DNA of 64,000 bases from Rotaria socialis (GCA_905331475.1 CAJNYU010000094.1:1-64000); one strand, 5' to 3'. Counted from the stretch's first letter, positions 13,101-26,500 are shown. The notes: generated by a model from the letters alone, not told the origin. Program-made: numbers and translations.

Positions 13101-13557
13101 TTGCTAGCGTACTTGTTCTTTATCTTGTTGTTCGTATTCGCTCGGGTAATAAACAACCTAGTCCATTAGCGGGTACAGGCGATGATGTACATTCTCAAAT
13201 GGAATGGGAAGATGATATTGGACTTAACATCATTGTCAATCCGTTGGAAACAACAAAAGTCAGTTGATTTATTATTATAATATATATTTGTAATTATTCT
13301 GTGTTGATATTTAGAAACCCGACCAAACAACGAATGTTCATAATATGACACAGACCATACATAAATATGAAGGTACAAGTTGTTCGGATGAAGATGAATA
13401 CGATGAACAAGGTCGTAATGAGTATTCATCTTATGAGGAAGATGAAGAATATGAAGAGGATGAGGAATATGAGAATAATGAAATAATTGCGAAAAAGAAT
13501 GATCATCAATTAGAATGGGATGATGAAGCGATGGAATGTGGACCGAAAAAAGTTTAA
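4124..13557 (+). CDS. CLSTN: Calsyntenin (cadherin-LNS type I membrane protein), complete
   Basis: Fifteen exons: 4124-4157, 4218-4397, 4450-4669, 4737-4845, 4903-5161, 8454-8615, 8681-8905, 8960-9141, 9205-9334, 10333-10481, 10550-11030, 11249-11394, 11456-11594, 13062-13258 and 13315-13557. They sum to 952 codons (951 aa; human CLSTN1 is about 980). A signal peptide split by the first 60 bp intron ends at an ALA|VD-like site. Two cadherin repeats follow (DDVNEFVPMF, VEATDDDCSN), then an LNS/LamG domain near residues 330-500 (SFDGLSKSLVIPKADFSG, FAVGACW), a conserved ectodomain, a transmembrane helix near 807-830 and a short cytoplasmic tail. The tail keeps both tryptophan-acidic kinesin-light-chain motifs: WEDDIGLNIIVNPLE and a C-terminal LEWDDEAM, separated by a Glu/Asp-rich stretch. 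Family role: postsynaptic adhesion and kinesin-1 vesicle transport. Intron 5 is 3.3 kb and carries inserted repeats. Confidence 0.95.
6966..7112. mobile_element. Small foldback element in calsyntenin intron 5
   Basis: Left end CTAGTAGAGGTATAACAGTTC pairs imperfectly with the right end GAACTGTCATACCCCTATTG...CTAG. An internal perfect hairpin, AAGAACTGT-CGAA-ACAGTTCTT, lies at 7048-7069. Looks like a short non-autonomous inverted-repeat element; no target duplication established. Confidence 0.5.
7609..7832 (+). repeat. Dispersed repeat, copy 3 (internally deleted)
   Basis: The first 80 bp match the start of the copy at 56345, including GTGAGTACACT and TAGAATCGGTCAGTGTGTCC. From about 7720 the sequence rejoins the middle and then the far end of that copy (TTATTCACAACATATATAAA, TTTTTGCAGTACA, AAATCCGATGTTTCC). 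About half of the unit is missing. An N (7705) and a G run lie at the first deletion junction. It sits in calsyntenin intron 5. Confidence 0.85.
9647..9961. mobile_element. Inverted-repeat element in calsyntenin intron 9
   Basis: The termini are ATATCATGATTAGAGGTGTC and, inverted, ...ACACCTCTAATCGTGATAT, about 25 bp with few mismatches. The 315 bp between them is much more GC-rich than the surrounding intron and carries repeated CGGCGGCGGC / CAGCGGC blocks near both ends. No open frame. Best described as a MITE-like element. Confidence 0.75.
11595..13061 (+). other. Calsyntenin intron 13 (1.47 kb)
   Basis: Separates the ectodomain from the transmembrane exon. Holds a short (CAGA)n run near 11869-11882 and a GAAGAAGAAG tract near 12204-12218. 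I see no gene or element in it. Confidence 0.6.
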
Positions 13558-13585
13558 CGAAATGCCAATATAATACGACAAGCAA

Positions 13586-13601
13586 AATAAAATAAAATAA
13601 A
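13586..13601 (+). terminator. Polyadenylation signal cluster of calsyntenin
   Basis: Overlapping AATAAA hexamers begin about 28 bp after the TAA stop codon. Position and repetition make this the likely 3' end signal. Confidence 0.55.
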
Positions 13602-16547
13602 AAACCAAAAAAAAGTCAATGTTGTGCGTGGCGTTGTGTTGTATATTCGTTTATTCTGTTGTTAACTACAGAATTGAATTTATGATGTGGAAACGAATGT
13701 GATTTAGAAAGAAGACAAAACTGAGACGTTAATATTTGCAATTCTGTTGCTGCCTACCGGTTTTATTTGTCGTGTGTGTGTGTGTGTTTTTTCTCTTATC
13801 GATCAGTATTCCCAAATGTACAGAGTTTCCATTAAATGTTGTTTTATGCTGTATTCATCTTGCTTTTTCTTGTTCTTTCTCCTTTTCTTTCTATTTATTT
13901 GAATAATTAATGGTCATTGAACAAGTATTTGAATGAATTGAAATGATTAATCAATAAATAGAAAGAAAACAAAAGAAAACAAGCAGACCTTTAAAATAAA
14001 CTAAAACTAGTTCGAGTTGCCGACCAGATCCTTATTTATGATGAACATTAATCCGGATTTCCGATGAATAATGAACATGTAATTAATGATTAGGTCACCT
14101 AAACTATGCTTGAGTAATCGCCTAAAAGAATTCGACAAAACGATTTTTGGAACTTAGTTTTATGATGATGTAGATGTTTTTGTTTTTAATAAATATTAAT
14201 GTGTTGTTTTGATTTAAAAATATAAAGAAAATATTTTCAGCTACCTGGGCGATCCTCATTATGAAGCCATATATAACAAAGTAGATGTTTTAAGATGATA
14301 AACTTTTTTGTAAATGATTGAATACTATCGGAAAAATTTTAGTTTCATTGTCTTAAGATGATTGTAAATAAAATTTTACCAACAAAAAAAAGACTCGAAT
14401 GTAGAATCTTGTAGTTGCCAATTAGTAAACAAGATTTATTTATTTGACAGCATTTTTTTTCTCATTGTTATTGAAAGCATTGCCTAATGAAATGAAATCA
14501 AGTGATTTTCATCCATCAAAAAGTACGTGATAGAGTTGATTAAAACATGTGCTAATTAAATCGGATGAAAGGAACGTGAGCCATTTTTCTTTTGCTTTTC
14601 ACTCGACACAATTCATAGCCAGAAGTCAATCTTGTAAACAGTCTCTAGTGTTCATTCTTCGATAAAACTCATAGATTTCATTTTCCTACATAAATAGTTG
14701 TTTTTAATTACTCATCTTTCCAACGAGTACAAAAACAAAACTGCCATTTTAGTAAATATATCAATTAGGACAAAATGACATTGACAAATACTGTCGAAGT
14801 GTTTCTTCATAAAATACAAGTTGAAAAGTGTTGATTCGAGGGAAAATATTTTCACGCTTGTCGACCCTAATGCTTGGAGTGTCCTACTGGAAATAGATTG
14901 ATAATTCTTGATTATGTATTGCAAATATCATTATTTATCGTATGCCTGAATGAGTTGTGCGTAACGTTATTTTATCATGTTTCATTAGTTGTTATGATTT
15001 CATGATATAAAGAGATTATTTTATTATCGCTTCCTTATAAACGTCACAAAGAATTTTCAATATTTTCGTTGTCAGATAAATAAAGATTCTACATGACTAC
15101 TATTCAATCTGACTAGGCTGCTGGTTAAATTAATCAACAGAAATATTTGATCGGCGTTCTTTTCTATTGCTATCTAACACATAACGAGATTTAATAATAC
15201 CGCGAGAGAAGAAAAAGCATGCTATTTTCTTGATAGACAAGATAAATATCTAGCGATGATTATCAGTCAGATGTTCATACGTGCATCGAACCAGTGCATT
15301 TTCCCTAAGATGATTTCGATCATCTTGCTTTTCGGTAAGCAACAAAAAAAAGATGAAAAGGATATTGTTCATATCAATCGGAATATTCATTCTACTGTAT
15401 ATTTTTTATAGTATATTAATAGGAAACAGATTTATCTAGATAAGGACCTAGAATTCTAGAGATTGACTATGCGCGCACCGTCTTATAATCTTTTTTTCTT
15501 TTATGTGCTATTGCATCTAATGTTTAAGTCGGGAAACTAGTATTCACCATGTAATCGTCGATTTTTTTTTTATGAGCTATCTTCGAAATGATAGTGATTT
15601 ATCTAGATAACAGTCTAATGCATGTATATGGTTGCAACTATTGTGCTTGTCCATTAGTGCTTTCTTCAAAATTGGACACATTTTGATATAGATAATTTAG
15701 TTCCTGAGCCAGGACCAAGAATTTTATTTAGTTTGAAAGAATGCCGTCTTGTACCGAACACTACGTGTGATGAATGTCATATCAACGCGATAATTTGTGT
15801 GTGCAATGAAATACGGCCCAGAGAGTAGTGAAATTAGCAGCCAAAAACAAGAGTTGCGTTCATTTTTTTGTAATATTTATGCTGTGCATTGATTTTACCA
15901 CCGATTTTGTTTGAAGAATCAGAGCAGAAACTATAATAATATTATATTTCTATTAATTTTAATGGAGAAAAGTAAGGAACCATTAATAATAGGATTTAAT
16001 TATTAATCAATGTTCTACATATTGATAATTCTAGTATACTGCGTTTTACAAATGCAACATAAAGCGAATAATAAGTGATTTGGAGCTTTGGACTAATCAT
16101 TTTATTTTTATTTTTATTTATCGTATAGGAATATTAGATTTACTGGTTTTAATTATCTATTATCAAAAATAATTTAATTAGAATCCTAGAAAATTCTTGT
16201 TCTGCACTTATCTTTTTTTTTTTATCACATGTGATTATTATCAATCTTTAGCTTCTATTTGATCATAGGAACTTATTATACATGTTATTTTTAACCATAA
16301 ATATTAAAAACTAATTTTAGGTTATATCCGACACAATAATTTGTCTTTTCTAAATAAAGTCTAATCTTTCAGGTGACCTTCAAATACACATTGATTATAC
16401 TTTTATCATCATCAGTAGATTATTCTTCGTTTCGATAGAAGGCGTTATTAGTAGTATTCACTTTTTAATCTTGCATTCGTCCATCAGTGATTGAACAATG
16501 ACTTTGGAGATGTATTATTTTGAGAATGAGCAAGAAGATTTGAGTCA
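13602..16547. other. Gene-poor intergenic DNA
   Basis: AT-rich sequence with a (GT)n run near 13774-13788. Both strands show only short, compositionally random open frames. No RNA gene or clear repeat was recognised. Confidence 0.5.
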
Positions 16548-17146
16548 GGGAGCATATCAAAATGTTTGCCGTCCGGCCGGCCGCTCTGCCGCGGCATAAG
16601 CAATTTATTTTAATTACATTTTGAGGTGTGATCTGTTTCTTTTGATGTACATTGCTACTTCTAGTGAATATTCCTTGGGGGTAAATAGACTTTTGATCCC
16701 CAAAAAAATGACTATTAATCACCAAAAAAATATATATTTGATCACCAATTCGCTTTTTGTGGAATGAATGGTAGAGTTGTGGTAGATAACGTATTTATCT
16801 CAAAAGACAACAGATTGATAAGACATAATTAAACAATAATCATAATTGAATCAAAATGATCTCATTAACTGGGAATAGTTACACAAAATGCTCTATCATA
16901 ACAATGCAGAAAACTAAAAATGTCAAGTACAAAAAAAGTTCGAACAGCATGGTTACCATGATTTTGGTAGAACATATTTTCTGTTTCCATTGTTTATTGT
17001 ATTTTGTGTAACTATAGTTGCTATTTATTATTCTATCTCTTATTGTATTGATAATAAATTCGGTGATCGAATATATTTTTTTGTGATCATTTCACAATAA
17101 AATAGATTGGGGATCAAAAATATTGCTACCATTTTGACATGCTCCC
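16548..17146. mobile_element. 599 bp inverted-repeat element with subterminal GATC-rich motifs
   Basis: The ends are GGGAGCATATCAAAATG and, inverted, CATTTTGACATGCTCCC, 17 bp with one mismatch. Inside, TTGATCCCCAA and GATCACCAA motifs at about 16695-16750 are mirrored at about 17060-17120. A second inner pair, AGTTACACAAAAT, occurs inverted at about 16877 and 17003. A GC-rich patch (CCGGCCGGCCGC) lies at 16573-16595. Non-coding; likely a non-autonomous DNA transposon. The flanking TCA/TTA does not give a clean target duplication. Confidence 0.7.
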
Positions 17147-17540
17147 TTATGCTACGCTACAATCGCAAGATTCTTGCAGGATATTTTTAAGACTCGCCTG
17201 TATGATTTTCACTTCTGTTGAAAAAAATGTTGATCTCATTTGCATCACTACAACGTTGGTATATGTGTATCGTTGAATTCTTCGTCAAATTATGACTTAT
17301 CTAGATTTTCTAACTTTCAATATCTCATTTTCGGTTAAACATGAGAACATACATGTCTGTTAGTTTCTTTCGAATCTAATTTTTCATGACTAATATGCAA
17401 TAATCAATATATTAGCATTATAAAAGAAATATATGCGTGATAATATCCTAATAGAAATAGGTTAAATATCATTTATTATGCTTTATTTATATCATCGAAA
17501 ACTCTTCACAATAGTCGCCGACGACATCTAATTACTTCCA

Positions 17541-19590
17541 TATATGAGCCAGTCCGCGTAAGCGACGTCCGAACCTGCTCAAACGATGTAATCTGATTTT
17601 GCTCAATTTAATATATGTTGTAGAGAGAAGGCTTCTGAGAATTTTCACGAAAGCCATTGTGAAAAATATTGAACGGTTGATGTTTTATGATCATTTTACG
17701 AAAATACCCAAAAAGGCCATTTTCATTGAGTTTTACTTCATGTGGTTATATCTCGAAGTTGAACCTATAGAATGAGATTTGCATGTTTTTGGAAGCATAA
17801 TTTCTTATGCGACGAACTATATTAAGTTGTGAATTTTGTATGTATTATCATCAACTTTGGAGGTACTATCCAGTTATAGAATTTTGAGAGACTTCAAATG
17901 AAAACTGCCTGATAAGTAAGGTCGTTTGAGTGCCAATTTTGAAGTTCTGGTGAAGGTTTTGGCTAATTATTGAGTAAGAAGAGGTTTCGGACAAGGAAAA
18001 ACGATAATTTCCATAATGTCCTAGCTAGAGACTACGAAAATACGTATTCAATTCTATGATGAATGAGTTTGAAGAAAGCATGGAAATTCAAAAAACAAAA
18101 ATTACTAAAAAATGGTCGATTCATAAGTGTCCGACCGTTGCTGAAATATCATTTTTTTCGTAGTTTGGTTTGAATTCACCAGGAATATATGGTTTTATTT
18201 TCACAAAATTTCTCTATTTCTTCAGTAGGCAGTTCAAGAAATTGATGAAAACTTCAAAATCGAGTATAAAAACCCGCCTACTTAGCAGACAGCTTTGATT
18301 TCAAATCTTTCAAACCCATATAACTGGAGAGTATCTCCAAAGTTGATGATAATACATATAAAATTCACAACTAAATCCTGTTCTTTCTGGGAGAAATTCA
18401 GCACAGAAAATCACGGAAAACTCGTTTGTGTAGAGGAACATTTTCAGTACGAATAAAACTTTCGAGAAAGCTGTTTCGGCTTAATAAAGAAACTTCTTTG
18501 TGATGTTAATTCGAGATCTGAATTGCGATCTGTTGAGTTGATATATAAATGCACAAAACATCAACAATTCCTCTATTATTCAGCGATTTGACTGCTGAAG
18601 TCGAATCACAAATCTTTGATACGTTTGAGCTCATTTCTTTTAGGAAATACCTATAGACTTCAAACAGACTCACAGTGAAAATTTGAATTAAAATAGATGT
18701 ATTCTTCATAACATATCGGTGTCAAAAAAATCACAAAGAAGTGATTTTTTCGCCAAATTGACCTTAGAACAGCTTGAATATCCCAAAAACGGTGTTATAT
18801 TTTTTTGAAGTTGCTCGCACAGAAATTCGGGAAAAACTCGTCTCTATAAATAATGTACGGTCATGAAAATCGGTAATCGCATAGTCAGTGGTTTCTAGTG
18901 GAAACCAATGGTAACTTTCGGCGACTGCTTCACACATCCCTATACGAAAATGACCCGCTGTACAGGCCATTTATAGAATTGTAGAGCAGAAATAGGGCTA
19001 CCAACTTGTAAAAAGCAGCTCCGCGAGTGACTCATATTTTAGGAGAAAAATCATTCTGAAAACACCTATTTTCCGGAAAACCCCATTATTCAGGAGCCTA
19101 CTGTGCCTAAACAAAATAAGATAGATGACTAAAATTTTCAGGTAGCATAGATCTATGAGTGTTCAATCTGCTGTGAAAATTTAACGCACCCATCTTATTT
19201 TTATCAAACGTTATATACAAGCAAAGTTACCGAAAACGCTCATTTTCGCCTATATCAAAGGATTCATGAAATTTCAACAGTTCGATATTTCGAGACGCAA
19301 ATTTTACGGTGAGTAGAATTCATGAAATTATATGCCTGTACAAAATTTCAGCTCATTCTATAGATTCAACTTCGAGATATAACCACATGAAGTCAAACTC
19401 AATGAAAATGGCCATTTTTGGGTGTTTTCGTAAGATGATCATAAAACATCAACCGTTCAATATTTTTCAAAATGGCTTTCGTGAAAATTCTCAGAAGTCT
19501 TCTCTCTACAACATATATTAAATTGAGCAAAGTCAGATTACATCGTTTGAGCAGGTTCGGACATCGCTTACGTGGACTGGCTCATATAAT
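17541..19590. mobile_element. 2 kb element with ~235 bp terminal inverted repeats and nested inner palindrome
   Basis: The outer arms are 17541-17777 and 19353-19590. They begin TATATGAGCCAGTCC and match with roughly 90% identity through AACCTGCTCAAACGATGTAA and GGTTGATGTTTTATGATCAT. A second, inner inverted pair runs at about 17821-17935 and 18285-18375 (ATTATCATCAACTTTGGAG). The arms are bordered by TA/TATA. No transposase frame is visible; all frames inside are short. Likely a non-autonomous foldback-type DNA transposon. Confidence 0.82.
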
Positions 19591-19606
19591 CTAAAAATGA
19601 AACCTA

Positions 19607-19972
19607 CCCAAGCAGACAAACTTTTTCAAAAACGCGTTTAAACATTCAATTGGGAACCGCGATTGTGGGTCATTAACGCTCATTAATGAAACGCAAGAAA
19701 CGCGTTTTTTACGCAGAATTCTCACTTTCCGAACGCGAAAACGCATAGAAACTCCAATTTTGAGCGTTTAAACGAATTGGTTTTTAATTTATCGAATAAT
19801 TGTGCGTTTAAACGATCGGAATTCGAGTTTTTATTCGTTTTCACGTTCGGAAAATGAGAATTCTGCGTAAAAAACGCGTTTCTTGCGTTTCATTAATGAG
19901 CGCTAATGACCCACAATCGCGGTTCCCGATTGAGTGTTTAAACGGGTTTTTGAAAAAGTTTGTCTGCTTGGG
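19607..19972. mobile_element. 366 bp near-palindromic MITE flanked by TA
   Basis: The ends are CCCAAGCAGACAAACTTTTT and its exact inverse. The arms run about 150 bp each with few mismatches and share AACGCGTTTAAAC, GCGATTGTGGGTCATTA and GAATTCTCA blocks. TA flanks both ends (19605-19606 and 19973-19974), the target duplication of Tc1/mariner-type elements. The centre carries repeated GCGTTTAAACGA. It can fold almost end to end. No coding capacity. Confidence 0.88.
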
Positions 19973-19974
19973 TA

Positions 19975-22900
19975 TTAGTCAACAAATGAAAACAATGTGC
20001 CTATACATCCATCTGTTGCCCGTGGAAACACCTTATGAAGTATATAAATATCCGTCAAGAATATGACATTGAATAATACGATTTGACTGCATAACTAAAA
20101 ACGTTATTGTTATAGATTTCGAAAGAGAACTGGCATGACTCAAAGTCTTATCTATCATTTGCATTGTATTCATAATAATTCCATCAGATGGGACTTGTCA
20201 AAAAATTAAAACAGTTCGATGTCCTGACTGGAAAAATTTCACTTGCACGTTATTATTGTGGTCGTGGCGCAACTCATCAAGATTGTCCCTTAAATAATTA
20301 GTGTATAATTACACTCAATGATATAAGTGCTATTTGGTGTCCCGTTTCTCAAGCTGACACCATTAAACAAAACAGGTTCATGTCTACCATCATCGGACGT
20401 CATAGGTATTTGTATTGCTGCATGTACTTTTGACACAAACTATAACGATAATCTCAAGTGTCGTGACAATTGCCCTCGATAATGTGTTAAAACCTGTCCT
20501 ATAAAATATAGTTCTCTCGACTTTTATATTATTCTGAACTTTTATTGAATATCTGAATAAAATAAGTGGGTATATAAAGGTTTCGATCAACTTTTTTTTT
20601 TGCTTTGTATAAATCATGAACAGAAAACAGTGTTGCACAGAGCTTGCAGGCTTTTATTCTTCTTTTGTTGAACTACATTGTATGAGGAACTGAAACATTA
20701 ATTCAATATTCATATACGATATATAAGAAGAGCCACTTATTATAACTACTTCATACTAAGTGGCGTATTGCAGATTTTCAGAGAGAGCGAGGAAAGATCA
20801 TTTCCGTTGTGAAATACTTTGAAGATCATGTGGAGTCATTTTGTTGCCTGAGAAAAATATTTCAGAAGTGTGTGACGATCGTTCTTGTCTTAATCCATCT
20901 TTTTTCTAAAGAAATATCAATCTTTAGATTTATAACATTCACTAAAAATGAGAATCAGCAGCAACACCATCATGTAGTATTTTTTTTCAGCTTTCTCCAT
21001 CATCTTGGACATTAACTTTATGATAATAGAATTTTTCGAAATAAAAAGAGACGTATATCAATTTAATGATGTTTGCTAATATGATTATCATTTTGATCGA
21101 TTCCTAGTTTTGATCCTACTCCTATTTTCTATAGTATTTATTCGTTCACAAAAAGAAAACGCGAACACTTGATGCAGTTTTTTCCCCATGTCTTCTATTA
21201 GTTGTTCGATATTTTTCCAATTCTATTTTTGTCATGTCTCGTACGCATACGTTCTATGCGAGCTAATTCTATAGGACAATTTTCTGGCTCAATGGAATTC
21301 ATTGCAGTTGTCTGACTACGTCGAAAACAACATATATTCTATATTTAGAATCTTTATTACATTGAAAACTTTTATCTTAAATCGGTTCGTAATTAACGAT
21401 ACTTTTTGTCACATTTTTATGTCTTTCACGGGCGCGTGTTGAAAGAAATAGATGCTTCTTTTTGAAAGGAAACTGTTTTTGGTTTAGGCGCACGTTGATT
21501 ATAGAGACTTCGAGACTAAATATTGTTCTAGATTTGTTCGTCTTATCAGATTATGGTACTGGAATATTGCTAAAAGACGCCATGATACATGTGCTGCGTA
21601 TTCTTATGTGTAGATGAAAGTTCAAAATTATTGGCCATCGAATATCAAGTCAGTAGACTTATTTATCGTAAGTTTTAGTAAATTTATTTTTGTTTTTTTG
21701 TGAGAGAACGATGAATTTTTCTCAAAACCACCTAAAATTGATTCTATAGATCAGAACATGTTAGTCTCTAGAATGAATATCCAACAAGATTTTGAATCTT
21801 CGAGAAGTTATCCTGAATCGTTGAAGTATCATTTTAAAATGATTTTCTAAGAGAGTAGAATACTATTGAAATATGTCCGGCATCGCCACAAAAGTAATAA
21901 TAATCATTCGAAAATAATCAGCATAACAAAAGAAGTCCGGACGTTGTATCTGATTTTCATAGATTACTTTTCAATAGCGCTCGTTTTCCTGTTTTTCTAT
22001 TGTCAATTATCAATAGGTTACTTGCCATTTTTCACAAACTAAAGTCGCTCACTCGAAAATATCTCGGAAATTCTTGTGAAATCTAATCGTGAACAGATAA
22101 ATATTCGTGTGTGTGTGTGTGTCAATTCCAACCATTAATTCATATTTTTCGACTCTATGCGTTCACTATATCTGTCGACGGAGCTCGATTGATCTCAATC
22201 GTTAAGTCGAGACCTATACGTTCTATCATAGCGCCAACCACAAAATGAGATGCGCATTATCTAGAAAAGCATCAACGACGGCGCATGTCTTTCATTTCTT
22301 TCAAAAACACGTTAAGCCCCATATATATCGGAATTATCTCGAGTGGATTTTTATTTTATTCTTCTATATTCTCTATGGGTATGTGGTAAGAAAACAAAAA
22401 AAAACTATTCAAATAAATGTAGACGTATTTTTCATCGTTCACATGAGAAAACACATCAAGACGCATATATGTAATTAAATGAAAACAACAAATCAGATAA
22501 ACACGAATATAATTAAAATTTATTTTCTTCTTGATAAGCCGTCGAAAAAAATTTCAATAATAATTGATCTGCTTGACAAATTATAGTTTCTTTATGTTAA
22601 GTGCCTTTTTTGCCGCCAACATACAATAGGAAGGGTTTATTCGTGACGTGAAAGAAACATTGCCATTGGTGAATGACACCAATCGGGCGGTGTCGATTTG
22701 ATGAGAGACTGCGATAGATATATGGCTAGACAGGAAAAAAACACTTTTGTTTTTACCTTTACGTTAGTTCTACTACGAATAACTATCATTGTCATCTGCT
22801 TAGAATATGACATAGTTAACCATAACAAAAAACCGCGACAATGAAGTTTAATTCTGAATTGTTTTCATTTGAAATTAGTGTAATATTATTCGTTCGATTT

Positions 22901-23513
22901 TGAAGAATTCTATAATAGACACTAAAGAATACTCGAAATAAGTATAGCTACTGAATGATCTAGTCTACTGTCGACGAATTATTTGCGAGTGACAAAGAGT
23001 TAACGTAGACAAACCCGGAGGTGACTAGTCCTAAGTTAATTTATCGATACATGCTTCAGTTCTAAACAAAGGAAGGACGAGAAGAACAAGGGAAAACAGA
23101 ACCTAGTGTATATTATATTTTCAGCTTTTTGCAAGCACTGTAAAAAAAAACAAGGGAAATTTATGATTGCCACGAGTCGAAGAACATGACTTCAATTGTA
23201 TTTTCTCCTACACTCTCTTCATTTGTAGTTCCTATATCTCAATATATTTATTCTTATCCTTTATAAACATAAACCGAGGGAACGGCTATCGCCAAAAAAA
23301 AGGAAAAACACCGACTTGTCGAGACAGAAATAGAAAGAAAAGGAACTGTAAGTCATAACTAATTTAATGTGTATTATGTTCACGTGCATAATTCCTTTCG
23401 ACTGAACGTGCCACAACACTATCAACTAGCGTATTTTATCAATACGACACTTACTTTAGATGGAAGTTTGATCTTTACTGAAACATATTATTTTTTTTTA
23501 AATTATAATTATT
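19975..23513. other. Gene-poor intergenic DNA upstream of PDE4
   Basis: Short frames only. A 37-codon frame at 20188-20301 ends in CGRGATHQDC, vaguely like a zinc knuckle, but is too short to call. A (GT)n run lies near 22111-22122. No RNA gene recognised. Confidence 0.5.
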
Positions 23514-26500
23514 ATGGTTACTCGTCGCCGGCACGATCTAATTAGTCCAAGTTTTTGTTCCTCATGTACATCAGCGACTAGTAATCTTCGTTGGAGCGAA
23601 CTATCGTCGGGATCATTATTTAGTCCGCCATCAATATCGTTTCAAAGACCAATATTAAAATCTGCTCGGCGTTATATATTACCGACAGTTCCACCCGCTT
23701 GGTCACCTATATCTCCGATTTCACATCAAGCTCATCTTCGTGATTTTTGTTTACCACTACCAGAACCGTCACCACCAGTCGATGTTTTGAAACGATCATC
23801 ATTGAGTTCATGTTCGCCATCATTAGTTAAATTTAGTCGAGCTAGTATAAAACAACATGCATCCGTATCAACAAGTACTACAGCACTGCCAGAAACAGTG
23901 AACCCTGCAAATTCCTTACATCCAACAACGACATTTCTGACTGTCAATGGAATTAAAGCAAATTATCATCAGCATCAACATCATTATCATCATCATCAAC
24001 ATCATTATCGGCAGACACGGTAAATCAGCTAGATTCTACATATAATGATATATTGAAAAGTAAACTACTTCTGTTTTAGTCGTTTCATTCTTGTTAATTA
24101 TAATAATTAGTTCTATTTTCTGCATATACATATGCGTATATATATATATATATCCGAGAAATTTTCAATACACCTAGTTAGTTATCTGTTAAGACTGAAA
24201 TAGATTGGCCAAAGAAAATATTTTAATAGAAAAAAAAAACGAATCGGAATATTCAACTAGAATTTATGAAGTAGATGAATATTTTCAATATTGTTTCTCA
24301 TTGAATTAGCCCGTAGATTTAATGAATCGTAAACATGCTAATTAGAATTATTGGTCAGATAGTATGATATTTTAATAAACATCTTGAAAGCATGCTTAAT
24401 TTAACATAACGATAAGTCGTGTTTTTTTCCTAGCAGTCGAAATCAATTATTCAGCTTAGTGTAAATGCCGATTTGAGTTTCATTGGGGTTCATTTTTCTC
24501 CCCATAGATATTCACGACTGCTAGATGATTTTAACAATTAATGAAAATTTCTTAAATCTAATATAGAAATTTTTAAAAATATTAAATTTCCCATGATCTT
24601 TCATGGAACAGTTAGGAACATTACAAATCGGATTATTAAAAAAGTAATGCTAAAAGTGTATTTATTACTTGCTGTGAAGCGGACAGTTGTTAAAGAAAAT
24701 GTCACAGAAACGTCTGCAAGGCTACATTTTATTTAAAATATTGTGCTCTTGAAAATGACATTCTAGGCAAACCAGTAGTGTCAAACTTGAATTCAGCTGA
24801 AAATAGAAAATTTCAACTCATTGCGATATATGTGTGAGTCACGGATTCTTCAGAATGCTATTGGCTTAAAAGTTGAAAATTTCAAATTTCAATTTTCAAT
24901 TGAATTCAAGTTTCAAGTTTGACATATATGAGAAAAACGTGGCCTTCAAAACCGATCTATAAAAATTTCTGCACAAAATCCATTTGAATTGAACACTTGA
25001 CTGGCTCCCAAACCATTCTATGAATTCTATCGACCTAATTTGTATCTTAACAAACAAAAAGAATATATTTGCTAACAGAACTATCCTAACTATCTCACAG
25101 TGGATAAAAGAAAAGAAATGATGCAACATATTTTTCTTAAGTATGAATAAACAATAAAGGCTTTTCAGCACTTATGAAAACAACGCTAAGCACATTTCCT
25201 TAGTCAGATATAGAGCGCAACTTCTTTTTTTTACAGTTCATTCTTACCACTACTGTCATTCGGTTTCATATTTATGCCACAAATAGATGCTGAATTACTC
25301 AGCACCTCCTGATAATTTCACTCTCAAACAGCAAGACTTTCTTTTAGCTCTTGAGTAGCGTCAACTCTTTTTTTCCTCTGAATACACCAGAACAAAAAGT
25401 TTCTAGTACAAATAGAAACTATAAATACTACTGTATGAATAATAAAAGAAATATTAATTTCTTTTCTTTTTAATTAAAATATAAATGTTAAGATTATCTC
25501 TCTCTCTCTCTCTCTTGAAATTCGTGGTACGACTAAAAAAAAGTTAGTTCTATTTTTACTACTAAATAGAGTATTTAGCTCTTATTCACAAACGTAGAAC
25601 CTCCAATTTTCTACTTTATAATTTTCTAACAAATAAACTACTCTCTACTTGAGTGGAAACAACAGATGAAGTGCTTGCATGGCATGAATAACTTAGCCAA
25701 TGTCATACAATTTTCTTTTATGAATATCCATCGAGGAACAAAATAATACTTTCCGCTAGTTTGAACCTTTAGATATTAACATATGTAGCTAATAAATCGA
25801 AACTTTCATTTTTCTTGCATGAAAAAATGTCTCATTATGTTTAGACTTGTTTTTGTTTGATCATGTATATTGAAATGGCTAGAAACGATCGTTTGTTGTT
25901 TTGTTTTGTATGGCAAGAATACATAAAATATAAGTGAAAAGTTATCAGTGAATATATATGCGTTGCTTTTTAATCAAGCTCAAAGAGCAGTCTCAGTTTT
26001 ATTGTTATTTTCACTATATGTGGAGTAGCTAATAGAGTCTTTTTTGCTCGATACTTGAGCAACAATCAAATATCGCATATGATCACAGAGACTCGATTAC
26101 TCGTTTTCAGATATTTGTATCTAGGAGAAGAAGAAAATTGTTTCTTTTATTTTATTTTATAAATTCAATGAGTTCTCTGGCGTCAACATATGGTCTCATT
26201 GGCCAAATATTAATCAATGTGCTGTTTTGTTTTAATCATAGGAAACCGGCTAGTGTTTGATTTAAGAAGAAAAATATTTTTTCTGCAAATAATTATTAAT
26301 CTAGAAAAATAATCATGACGTTTTTTGTTTCTATTAGTAAATAAATCAATTTTGATATGTTGAATAAATGAAACTTTTTCTATCTAGGATATTTTTTTTT
26401 AATTGAATCATAAAAATAAAAATAGAAAACGACTGTTTGTTAACTATACTCACAGCAATAAATGATCATATTTCACATTCTATCGTATGTCAATAAGATA

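Noticed and set aside
20188..20301. 37-codon frame ending CGRGATHQDC, resembling a zinc knuckle
   Set aside because: The Cys/His spacing does not fit CCHC, the frame is isolated and no gag-like or polymerase sequence surrounds it.
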